A DNA stretch of 64,000 nucleotides, taken from NCBI RefSeq assembly GCF_900107155.1, contig NZ_FNOX01000014.1:124001-188000 (forward strand), written 5' to 3'. Under the pieces are notes generated by a model. That model did no database searches and was not told the DNA's origin. It saw nothing but the letters and a program-made list of their open reading frames with translations. The DNA comes from Pseudomonas salomonii (GTDB taxonomy: Bacteria; Pseudomonadota; Gammaproteobacteria; Pseudomonadales; Pseudomonadaceae). Shown piece by piece: positions 34,861-44,381 of the stretch. Numbering within the stretch: the first letter of the stretch is position 1; each line of letters begins with the position of its first letter. The position numbers and the translations under genes are program-made.

Positions 34861-37613
34861 ATGCGTTAACCTTGCGCGCGACCCAGCGCCTGCAATTTCA
34901 TAAAGGCTTTACCCTGGATGATGCCGTGCCGCTGGTGCCCTACTTTGCCCAGCTCGGCATCAGCCACCTGTACGCCTCGCCGCTGCTCGCCGCCCGCGCC
35001 GGCTCCATGCACGGCTACGACGTGGTTGACCCGACCCGCGTCAACCCCGAGCTTGGCGGCGAGCCGGCCTTGCACAGGCTGGTTGCGGCGCTGCGTGCGC
35101 ACGGGATGGGGCTGATCCTCGATATCGTCTCCAACCATATGGCCGTCGGCGGCGCGGACAACCCGTGGTGGCTGGACCTGTTGGAATGGGGCCGCCTGAG
35201 CCCCTACAGTGAGTTTTTCGATATCCAGTGGCACTCGCCGGACCCGCTGCTCAAGGGCCAGTTGCTGATGCCGTTTCTGGGCAGCGACTACGGTGAAGCG
35301 CTGCAAAGCGGCAACCTGGCGCTCCAGTTCGATGCCGAACAAGGCGGGTTTTACGTCGAGCATTACGAGCACCGCTTCCCGATTTGCCCGCGTGACTACG
35401 CCATGATCCTGGGCAGCGATGAGCCGTTAAAGCCCCTGGCCGAGCGTTTCAGCGCCCTTGCCTGCCAGGATGACGCTTACACCGAAGCCGGCTGGCTCAA
35501 ACACGTGCTGGCCGAACGGGCCACCGAAGCCTCAGTGCTGCACGCTATCAAGCACCGGCTGGCCGAATTTGATGGGCGCCAGCCGGACGGCTTCAATCAC
35601 TTGCACGCCTTGCTGGAACAACAGGTGTATCGGCTGGCCAGCTGGCGCACCGCAGCGGACGATATCAACTGGCGGCGCTTCTTCGACGTCAACGAACTGG
35701 GCGGCCTGCGCGTAGAACGCAGCGCCGTGTTCGAAGCCACCCACGGCAAGATTTTCGAGCTGATCAGCCAAGGTCTGGTGGACGGCCTGCGCATCGACCA
35801 TATTGACGGGTTGGCCGACCCACGCGGGTATTGCCGCAAGTTGCGTCGGCGCGTGGACGCCCTTTCGCCCAACCGGCATTTGCCGATCTTCGTGGAAAAA
35901 ATCCTCGGTGAAGGCGAAACCCTGCGCGAAGATTGGCAGGTAGACGGCACCACCGGCTATGAATTCATGAACCAGCTGTCGCTGTTGCAACACGACCCGG
36001 CAGGCTTCGGGCCGTTGGCTGAGCTGTGGACGCGCCACAGCGAACGGCCTGCTGCCTTTATCGAAGAGGCCTGGCTGGCGCGCCAGCAGATCCTTAACGG
36101 CTCGCTGGCCGGTGACTTCGAGAGCGTGGCCCAGGCGCTGCTGCAAGTGGCCCGCGATGACGTCATGACCCGCGACCTGACCCTGGGCGCGATCCGCCGT
36201 GCCTTGCAGGCGCTGATCGTGCACTTTCCGGTGTACCGCACCTACATCAGCGCCCGTGGGCGCAGTGCGCACGATGATGTGTTTTTCCTGCAAGCCTTGG
36301 CCGGTGCCCGCAGTACCTTGAGCGAAGGCGACTGGCCAGTGCTCGACCACCTGGAAAAATGGCTGGGCGGCCAGCCGTGGCGCAATCGCCCGGTGGGCCG
36401 TGAGCGCAAGATGCTCAAGCATGCCTGCGTGCGCTTCCAGCAGCTCACGTCGCCGGCGGCCGCCAAAGCGGTGGAAGACACCGCGTTCTATCGCTCGGCA
36501 GTGCTGCTGTCGCGTAACGATGTGGGCTTCAGCACCGAACAGTTCAGCGCACCGCTGGCGGACTTTCATGCGGCCAATCAACAGCGCCTGCAGACCTTCC
36601 CCGACAACCTGCTGGCCACTGCCACCCACGACCACAAGCGCGGCGAAGACACGCGGGCACGCCTGGCGGTACTGAGTGAATGTGCGCCGTGGTATGTCGA
36701 ACAGGTCGAGCAGTGGCGGCGCCTCGCCGCACCGTTGCGCGATGATGCACACAGCCCGTCGGCGGGCGATGAGCTGATCCTTTACCAGGTGCTGCTCGGC
36801 AGTTGGCCGCTGGATACCCACCCGGACCTGCAGTCTTACCAGCAACGCCTGTGGCAATGGCAGCAAAAAGCCCTGCGCGAAGCCAAGTTGCAAAGCAGTT
36901 GGAGCGCGCCCAACGACGCCTATGAACAGGCGGTCGAAGCCTTCCTGTCACGCCTGCTGCTCAGCGATGCCGGCGCCACGCTACGCAACGCCATCGCCAG
37001 CGCCGCCCAGGCCATCGCCACGGCGGGTGCACTCAACGGGCTGGCGCAATCCTTGCTTCGTATCACCGTGCCGGGTGTACCGGACCTGTACCAGGGCGAT
37101 GAGTTCTGGGACTTCAGCCTGGTGGACCCGGACAACCGCCGCCCGGTGGATTTCAACGCACGGCAACGCGCGCTGGATACCCCACCGAACATCGGCGAGC
37201 TGTTGTCCCACTGGCGCGACGGGCGTATCAAACAGGCGCTGATTGCCCAGGTGCTGGCCGTGCGCAAGGCCAATGCCGAACTCTTCCGACGCGGCAGCTA
37301 TACCCCGCTGGAAGTGCTGGGCAAACACGCCGATCACGTCGTCGCATTTTGCCGCGCGTATCAGGGCAAACACCTGCTGGTGGTGGTGCCACGCTGGCCC
37401 CATCGCTTGCTGGAAAACGGTGAACAGCCCCATATCAATGCGCAGGTTTGGGGCGATACGCGGGTGAAATTACCGTTCGCCACCACAACACAAAACTGGA
37501 AGGGACTTTTTCATACAGGCGCAGTCACACCAAACAAGGAGCTGTTGATCAGCGCTGCCCTGGGGGATTTCCCGGTCAATGTCTTTATCAATTCCGATGA
37601 TCAAGAAAGCTGA
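34857..37613 (+). CDS. treY: Malto-oligosyltrehalose synthase
   Basis: TreY turns the reducing-end alpha-1,4 bond of a maltodextrin into an alpha,alpha-1,1 bond. The protein is a 918-residue GH13 isomerase with the N-terminal motif QFHKGFTLDDAVPLVPYFAQ, nucleophile Asp in GLRIDHIDGLADPRGYC and acid Glu in IFVEKILGEGE. The third Asp region is ATATHDHKRGEDTRAR, and the diagnostic C-terminal part is VPGVPDLYQGDEFWD. It begins at ATG overlapping the malQ stop (ATGA). Together with treZ it completes trehalose synthesis from glucan. Confidence 0.93.
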   Translation: MNALTLRATQRLQFHKGFTLDDAVPLVPYFAQLGISHLYASPLLAARAGSMHGYDVVDPTRVNPELGGEPALHRLVAALRAHGMGLILDIVSNHMAVGGADNPWWLDLLEWGRLSPYSEFFDIQWHSPDPLLKGQLLMPFLGSDYGEALQSGNLALQFDAEQGGFYVEHYEHRFPICPRDYAMILGSDEPLKPLAERFSALACQDDAYTEAGWLKHVLAERATEASVLHAIKHRLAEFDGRQPDGFNHLHALLEQQVYRLASWRTAADDINWRRFFDVNELGGLRVERSAVFEATHGKIFELISQGLVDGLRIDHIDGLADPRGYCRKLRRRVDALSPNRHLPIFVEKILGEGETLREDWQVDGTTGYEFMNQLSLLQHDPAGFGPLAELWTRHSERPAAFIEEAWLARQQILNGSLAGDFESVAQALLQVARDDVMTRDLTLGAIRRALQALIVHFPVYRTYISARGRSAHDDVFFLQALAGARSTLSEGDWPVLDHLEKWLGGQPWRNRPVGRERKMLKHACVRFQQLTSPAAAKAVEDTAFYRSAVLLSRNDVGFSTEQFSAPLADFHAANQQRLQTFPDNLLATATHDHKRGEDTRARLAVLSECAPWYVEQVEQWRRLAAPLRDDAHSPSAGDELILYQVLLGSWPLDTHPDLQSYQQRLWQWQQKALREAKLQSSWSAPNDAYEQAVEAFLSRLLLSDAGATLRNAIASAAQAIATAGALNGLAQSLLRITVPGVPDLYQGDEFWDFSLVDPDNRRPVDFNARQRALDTPPNIGELLSHWRDGRIKQALIAQVLAVRKANAELFRRGSYTPLEVLGKHADHVVAFCRAYQGKHLLVVVPRWPHRLLENGEQPHINAQVWGDTRVKLPFATTTQNWKGLFHTGAVTPNKELLISAALGDFPVNVFINSDDQES

Positions 37614-37637
37614 AAATTTTCTGTGAGGAGTATTGCG

Positions 37638-37907
37638 ATGAGTACTGAAGACAAACGCATACGCGAGTTGGCGCATCAGATCTGGGAGTCCGAAGGCAAG
37701 CCCCACGGTGAAGATGCACGCCACTGGGAGATGGCGCGCAAGTTGGCCGAAGCCGAAGCGCTGACCCCGAGCAAACCCAAGGCTGCGGCCAAGCCCAAGA
37801 CCGCGCCCAAGCCTGCGCCAAAAGCCAAGCCGCCGGCCCCGGCAGCCAGCAAGCCCGCACCGCCGGCGGCCAAGAAGCCTGCGGCGCCGAAAAAGCCCAA
37901 GCCTTAA
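37638..37907 (+). CDS. DUF2934 protein with Ala/Lys/Pro-rich tail
   Basis: This 89-residue protein has an N-terminal DUF2934 core (MSTEDKRIRELAHQIWESEG then ARHWEMARKLAEAEAL) and a low-complexity tail of repeated P-K-A units (about residues 42-89), highly basic and disordered. I chose ATG 37638 because GAGGAG lies 8 bases upstream. This gene occupies the same slot between treY and glgX in P. aeruginosa (PA2161). Its role is unknown; the basic tail could bind nucleic acid or polyanionic glycogen. Confidence 0.78.
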   Translation: MSTEDKRIRELAHQIWESEGKPHGEDARHWEMARKLAEAEALTPSKPKAAAKPKTAPKPAPKAKPPAPAASKPAPPAAKKPAAPKKPKP

Positions 37908-37917
37908 CAGCCCACGC

Positions 37918-37954
37918 GCCGCCTGCCGACACTGTCGGCAGGCGGCCCTTTTTA
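37918..37954 (+). terminator. Rho-independent terminator between the DUF2934 gene and glgX
   Basis: A 12-bp perfect stem GCCGCCTGCCGA/TCGGCAGGCGGC with a 5-base loop is followed by CCTTTTTA. It should end or reduce transcription from the glgA-side operon before glgX. Confidence 0.85.
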
Positions 37955-38030
37955 CTTTTTATTGCGTCAGCTGAGCAACCGTCGGCACGGTAGCGCTCGG
38001 CCCGAAAAAGACCCTTGCAGGAGCAATTTA

Positions 38031-40190
<2,160 letters not shown>

Positions 40191-40191
40191 C

Positions 40192-41190
40192 ATGGCCCTG
40201 CATGGATTCCTTCAAGGCAACCGCAGCTACGCCGACACTCAGGCGCTGGGCGTTGCACTGAAGGCACTTCAGGAAGAAGGCCTGGACCAACTGCCATTGC
40301 CCGGCAGCGGCCAGACGCTCGAGCGCTTCAGCCGGCTGGCACAGGTGGCAGGTCATGACCTGCGCCTGTGCAAGCTGTTCGAAGGCCACACGGATGCCCT
40401 GGCGATCATCGCCGAGCTCGACAGCCCCTTGCCGCCCTTGGGCAGCGTTTGGGGCATGTGGGCCGCCGAACCGCCGACCGCCAAGGTGCGTGTGCGCCGT
40501 GACGGTCAGCGCTTGATCGTCGATGGGCGCAAAGCCTGGTGCTCGGGCGCTGCGGTGGTCAGCCATGGTTTGCTGACGGCTTGGGACGAAGACGACCGCC
40601 AGCAGTTGGTGGCTGTCGAGATGAACCAGCCCGGCGTCACCGTCACCCACGACGGCTGGAACGCCGTGGGTATGGCGGCCACCGGCAGTGTCGAAATCCT
40701 CTTCGATGAGGCCCATGGCATTGCGGTTGGCAAGCCGGGCGACTACCTGTCACGGCCGGGCTTCTGGCACGGCGGCGTCGGTATCGCCGCCTGTTGGTAT
40801 GGCGGTGCACAACGCCTGGCGGAAGTGCTGCGCGCGCAGTGCAGCCAACGTCCTGAACCCCATGCGTTAGCGCATTTGGGCGCGGTCGACAGCGTGCTCA
40901 ACAGCGCCGCCTGTGTGCTGCGCGACGCCGCTGAGCAGATTGACCGCGACCCTCGCACCAATGCGCAGCTGTTGGCCCAACAGGCACGGGCGTGTATCGA
41001 GGAAACGGTCGAACAGGTCATGCACCATGTCGGTCGCGCGGTGGGTGCCGGGCCTTATTGCAAGGATCCGCACTTCGCCCAGTTGATGGCGGACTTACCC
41101 GTGTATGTACGCCAAAGCCACGCCGAGCGCGACCTGGCGGCGTTGGGAAAGCTGGTGGCAGACGAACCCACAGGGAGGTGGCTGTTATGA
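40192..41190 (+). CDS. Acyl-CoA dehydrogenase-like protein in the coupled accessory set
   Basis: This 332-residue protein resembles acyl-CoA dehydrogenases in its middle beta region (VRVRRDGQRLIVDGRKAWCSGA) and C-terminal helices (GGVGIAACWYGGAQRLAEVL). The canonical FAD/substrate motifs are poorly kept and it is shorter than the family. It may be a divergent flavoprotein or a non-catalytic relative. It starts 1 base after the glgX stop with GAGGTG as ribosome site, and its stop overlaps the PIG-L start by ATGA. This chains the trehalose cluster to the deacetylase/methyltransferase/glycosyltransferase set. Confidence 0.65.
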   Translation: MALHGFLQGNRSYADTQALGVALKALQEEGLDQLPLPGSGQTLERFSRLAQVAGHDLRLCKLFEGHTDALAIIAELDSPLPPLGSVWGMWAAEPPTAKVRVRRDGQRLIVDGRKAWCSGAAVVSHGLLTAWDEDDRQQLVAVEMNQPGVTVTHDGWNAVGMAATGSVEILFDEAHGIAVGKPGDYLSRPGFWHGGVGIAACWYGGAQRLAEVLRAQCSQRPEPHALAHLGAVDSVLNSAACVLRDAAEQIDRDPRTNAQLLAQQARACIEETVEQVMHHVGRAVGAGPYCKDPHFAQLMADLPVYVRQSHAERDLAALGKLVADEPTGRWLL

Positions 41191-41945
41191 AACCCAACCC
41201 CATCGTTGGCCAGGGCACGCCACTGCACCAGTGGCAAGCTTCCTCCCTGATGGCTCAGTTGCCGCAGATCAGTGTCGAGCAGCTGGTGCCGGCAGGGCAT
41301 CGCGCTGTCATCATTGCTCCGCACCCGGATGACGAAGTGCTGGGCTGCGGTGGCCTGTTGCAAGGCCTGGCCCTGCTGGGCCGGCCGATCCAGCTGATTT
41401 CCGTCACCGATGGCAGCGCCAGTCACCCAGGTTCCAGGCGCTGGCCGGTCCAGCGTTTGAGCGTGGTGCGCCCGCAGGAATCGGCCCAGGCCCTGCACCG
41501 CCTCGGCTTGCCGTTGCACAGCTTGAAATGGCTGCGTGCAGGTTTTGCCGACAGCCAGGTGGCGGCCCGTGAAGATGAGTTGAGCGCATTCATAGAGCGT
41601 TATCTCAAGCCCACCGACGTGGTGTTCACCACATGGCGCGAAGACGGGCATTGCGACCATGAAGCCGTTGGCCGCGCCAGCGCCAAGGCGGCGCAGGCGG
41701 TCGGTGCCACCCTTTACGAGCTGCCCGTGTGGACCTGGCATTGGGCAACGCCCGAAGACAGTCAGGTGCCGTGGCACCGTGCGCGCAAGATCGCGCTGAC
41801 ACCTGAAGCCGTGGCGCGTAAACGTCACGCCATTCATGCCTTTGCCAGCCAGTTGGAGGGCGACCCGCAAGTAGGCCTGGCACCGGTGCTGGCACCCTAT
41901 GTGGTGGAACGTTTGCTGCAACCTTTTGAAGTGGTGTTTGTATGA
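41187..41945 (+). CDS. PIG-L family zinc deacetylase (canonical residues)
   Basis: This 252-residue protein has the PIG-L/LmbE/MshB motif HPDDE at residues 46-50 (zinc ligands His46 and Asp49, base Asp48) and the second motif DGHCDH with His155 and zinc ligand His158. The family removes N-acetyl groups from GlcNAc-type sugars or conjugates. Start ATG 41187 overlaps the previous stop (ATGA) and has an AGGGAGG site. The neighbours (methyltransferase, glycosyltransferase) suggest building or trimming of a small amino-sugar or glycolipid compound. The substrate is unknown. Confidence 0.85.
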   Translation: MKPNPIVGQGTPLHQWQASSLMAQLPQISVEQLVPAGHRAVIIAPHPDDEVLGCGGLLQGLALLGRPIQLISVTDGSASHPGSRRWPVQRLSVVRPQESAQALHRLGLPLHSLKWLRAGFADSQVAAREDELSAFIERYLKPTDVVFTTWREDGHCDHEAVGRASAKAAQAVGATLYELPVWTWHWATPEDSQVPWHRARKIALTPEAVARKRHAIHAFASQLEGDPQVGLAPVLAPYVVERLLQPFEVVFV

Positions 41946-42541
41946 GTGTGGCCACGCCGTATTTTGATCAGTTGTTCGCCGGCAATGACGACCCATGGGC
42001 CTTTCGCCAGCGCTGGTACGAACAGCGCAAGCGCGCGTTGACCCTGGCCGTGCTGACCCGCCCCCATTACACGTCGATCTTTGAACCCGGTTGCGCCAAC
42101 GGTGAGCTGAGTGCCGAGTTGGCAGCGCGCTGCGACCGCCTCGTGTGTTGCGACACCGCCGCCGCGGCCGTGGCGCTGGCGCAGACCCGCTTGATGGCGT
42201 TTCCCCATGCCCAAGTCCGGCAAAGCCGCCTGCCTCAGGAGTGGCCGCCCGGCCAGTTCGAACTGATCGTGTTGAGCGAGCTTTGCTACTACCTCGATGC
42301 CGAAGACTTACAGCGCCTGATCGACTGCGCGCTCAACGCACTGACCGACAACGGCCAACTGCTCGCCTGCCACTGGCGCCCCCGCATCGACGGCTGCCCG
42401 CAAACGGCTGAACAGGTGCACGAAATGCTCGCGCAACGCCTGAGCATGGCCCACCTCGTCCAGCATCACGACACTGACTTTCTACTGGACCTGTGGAGCC
42501 GTGACGGCACCTCGGTCGCCAGCCATGAGGGCTTGCGATGA
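41942..42541 (+). CDS. Class I SAM-dependent methyltransferase (NodS-like)
   Basis: This 199-residue soluble protein has SAM motif I in IFEPGCANGELSAELAARCD (about 40-59), the acidic post-I residue in LVCCDTA and motif IV-like LIVLSELCYYLD. It resembles NodS-type N-methyltransferases, which act on deacetylated amino sugars, in keeping with the deacetylase immediately upstream. Start and stop overlap both neighbours by 4 bases (ATGA), so the four genes are translated as one chain. The acceptor is inferred only. Confidence 0.78.
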   Translation: MSVATPYFDQLFAGNDDPWAFRQRWYEQRKRALTLAVLTRPHYTSIFEPGCANGELSAELAARCDRLVCCDTAAAAVALAQTRLMAFPHAQVRQSRLPQEWPPGQFELIVLSELCYYLDAEDLQRLIDCALNALTDNGQLLACHWRPRIDGCPQTAEQVHEMLAQRLSMAHLVQHHDTDFLLDLWSRDGTSVASHEGLR

Positions 42542-43197
42542 TCGGCATTCTGATCCCGGTGCATAACGAGGAGGCGCTGTTGGGCGAGTGCCTCAAAGCC
42601 GCAATGATTGCAGCCGGCCACCCGGACTTGCTCGGCGAACCGGTGCAGATCCTGGCCGTGCTCGACAGTTGCAGCGATGGCAGCGCGGCGATTGCCCAAG
42701 CGTATCCGGTGCAGTGTTTGCAGGTGCAGGCACGTAACGTCGGGCATGTGCGTGGAGTGGGTGCGCGGCACTTGTTGAACCAGGGGGCGCGCTGGATTTC
42801 GTGCACCGACGCCGACAGCCGTGTCGCCCCCGACTGGTTGGTGGCGCAACTGGCCTTGGGCGCCGATGCCGTGTGCGGCACGGTAACGGTGGATGCCTGG
42901 AGCGAAGGCTTCGATGCCGCCGCCCAGATCCGCTACACCCAAGCCTACGAGGCCGGCGACGGCCATCGGCATATTCACGGTGCCAACCTGGGCGTGAGCG
43001 CCGCTGCCTATGTGCAATCCGGTGGTTTCGAGCCGCTGGCCTGCCACGAGGATGTGCAGTTGGTGCGCAACCTGGAACGCTGCGGCGCCTCAATCGCCTG
43101 GAGCCACACACCGCAGGTGATCACCAGCGCGCGCCTGAACTGCCGTGCACAGGGCGGTTTTGGTGATTACCTCAAAAGCCTGATGCAGGCCACCTGA
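42538..43197 (+). CDS. GT2-family glycosyltransferase
   Basis: This 219-residue GT-A protein begins MIGILIPVHNEEALLGECLK and carries the nucleotide-sugar motifs DSCSDGS and the metal-binding CTDADSRVAPDWL. No membrane span is seen, so it is a soluble or peripheral enzyme. The gene overlaps the methyltransferase stop and ends the coupled set. With a deacetylase and an N-methyltransferase it suggests assembly of a modified glyco-compound. Donor and acceptor are unknown. Confidence 0.8.
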   Translation: MIGILIPVHNEEALLGECLKAAMIAAGHPDLLGEPVQILAVLDSCSDGSAAIAQAYPVQCLQVQARNVGHVRGVGARHLLNQGARWISCTDADSRVAPDWLVAQLALGADAVCGTVTVDAWSEGFDAAAQIRYTQAYEAGDGHRHIHGANLGVSAAAYVQSGGFEPLACHEDVQLVRNLERCGASIAWSHTPQVITSARLNCRAQGGFGDYLKSLMQAT

Positions 43198-43374
43198 AAA
43201 TTTCCGCCGTGCACGATGTAAAAACGCTGAATCCTTGACTATGCTGAAATCGCCTTGCTGGTCATCCAGGGTTGGATGGCCGCAGTTCATCGCAGCGGAG
43301 CCTGTGCTGAGTACAAGAGCGTCGTCCCGTCAACGGGGTACGACCCGGCATCATTCGACAAGGACGTGACACCC

Positions 43375-44136
43375 ATGAAATCTGCCTCATTGAGCGAGGG
43401 CCGTCGCGGCCCTGCGCAAATCTGGAACAGTGCGCCGCAGTTGGCGCACATCCCCGTTATCAAGCCCTCCTCCCTGGTGCCACGCGGTGCGCGTGTGGTG
43501 GTCATTGCGCCTCACCCCGGCGATGAGGTCCTGGCGTGTGGCGGTTTATTGCAACTGCTCAGCACCCTCAACCACCCACTGCAGTTGATCTCGATCACCG
43601 ACGGCAGCGCCAGCCACCCAGGCTCGAATGCCTGGCCGGCAAGCCGCCTGAGTGTGATCCGCCCACAGGAAAGCGCCGAAGCGTTGCGGCGCCTGGGCAT
43701 GCCGCTGCACAGCCTGAAGTGGATTCGCGGCGGGTTTTGTGACAACGCCCTCGCCGCCCGCGAGCAGCCCATGAGCCAGTTCATTGCGCGCTACCTGCAA
43801 CCGGGCGACGTGGTGTTCACCACCTGGCGCCACGACGGCAACGACGACCATGACGCCGTCGGCCGCGCCAGCGCCAAAGCGTGCATGCTCACCGGCGCGC
43901 GCCTGTATGAGCTGCCGATATGGGCCTGGCACTGGCCGCTGCGCGAAGGCTCGGTAATCCCCTGGCAACGCGCGCGCAAAGTGCGCCTGGACAGCTGGAG
44001 CGTCGCGCGCAAACTTCACGCCGCCCACGCGTATGCCAGCCAATTGCTCGGCGACCCGGAGATCGGCCTGGCGCCGATGCTTGCCCAGGAATTGCTGGAG
44101 CGGATGCGTGAGCCCTATGAGATCGTGTTTGCCTAG
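43375..44136 (+). CDS. PIG-L paralogue with altered catalytic residues
   Basis: This 253-residue protein is closely related to the one at 41187-41945 along its full length. The first motif reads HPGDE (His47, Gly49, Asp50): the general-base Asp is replaced by Gly. The second reads DGNDDH (Asn156, His159): the first catalytic His is replaced by Asn. The three zinc ligands (His47, Asp50, His159) remain. It may bind zinc and substrate without normal hydrolysis, or use another mechanism. I chose ATG 43375; a longer frame from 43255 has no family match. It has its own upstream gap of 177 bases and is not overlapped with the set. Confidence 0.8.
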   Translation: MKSASLSEGRRGPAQIWNSAPQLAHIPVIKPSSLVPRGARVVVIAPHPGDEVLACGGLLQLLSTLNHPLQLISITDGSASHPGSNAWPASRLSVIRPQESAEALRRLGMPLHSLKWIRGGFCDNALAAREQPMSQFIARYLQPGDVVFTTWRHDGNDDHDAVGRASAKACMLTGARLYELPIWAWHWPLREGSVIPWQRARKVRLDSWSVARKLHAAHAYASQLLGDPEIGLAPMLAQELLERMREPYEIVFA

Positions 44137-44201
44137 GGCAGCACTGGTCTGTACCTGTCAGTTCTCACAGTAGCGTCCGGTTGACTCTGCGACTAAGGTG
44201 C

Positions 44202-44229
44202 AAAAAAACCTGCACAGCTTGATGTGCAG
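44202..44229 (-). terminator. Minus-strand rho-independent terminator
   Basis: On the minus strand, CTGCACA pairs with TGTGCAG around a 6-base loop and is followed by G and seven T. No annotated minus-strand gene lies upstream of it, so it suggests an unannotated transcript. Confidence 0.7.
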
Positions 44230-44381
44230 TCGAGAAAGCCATGCCAACTCGTTGCACTAGCCGGGGTTTTCGCCGAACAGGTAAACCGCCGTCCCCGCTC
44301 CGTATCGCACGTTTGCTTGCCATGGCTTGAACTGCACCTGTTTGCCCAGGTGCAGGCACTTCCCTTGGACAAGGACACGCC
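44202..44381 (-). ncRNA. Candidate antisense/small RNA upstream of the autotransporter
   Basis: The interval between the PIG-L paralogue and the autotransporter gene contains three paired elements: a 9-bp hairpin (44332-44355, CTGCACCTG/CAGGTGCAG), a long-range near-perfect pairing of AAGCCATG-type arms (about 44235-44246 with 44318-44330), and the minus-strand terminator. This layout fits a structured small RNA of about 120-180 nt on the minus strand. Alternatively it is a structured 5' leader of the autotransporter on the plus strand. I recognise no known RNA family and no clear promoter. Confidence 0.35.

Noticed and set aside
37962..38030. Upstream extension of glgX
   Set aside because: It includes no conserved residues and lies just after a terminator, while the ATG at 38031 has a perfect AGGAG.
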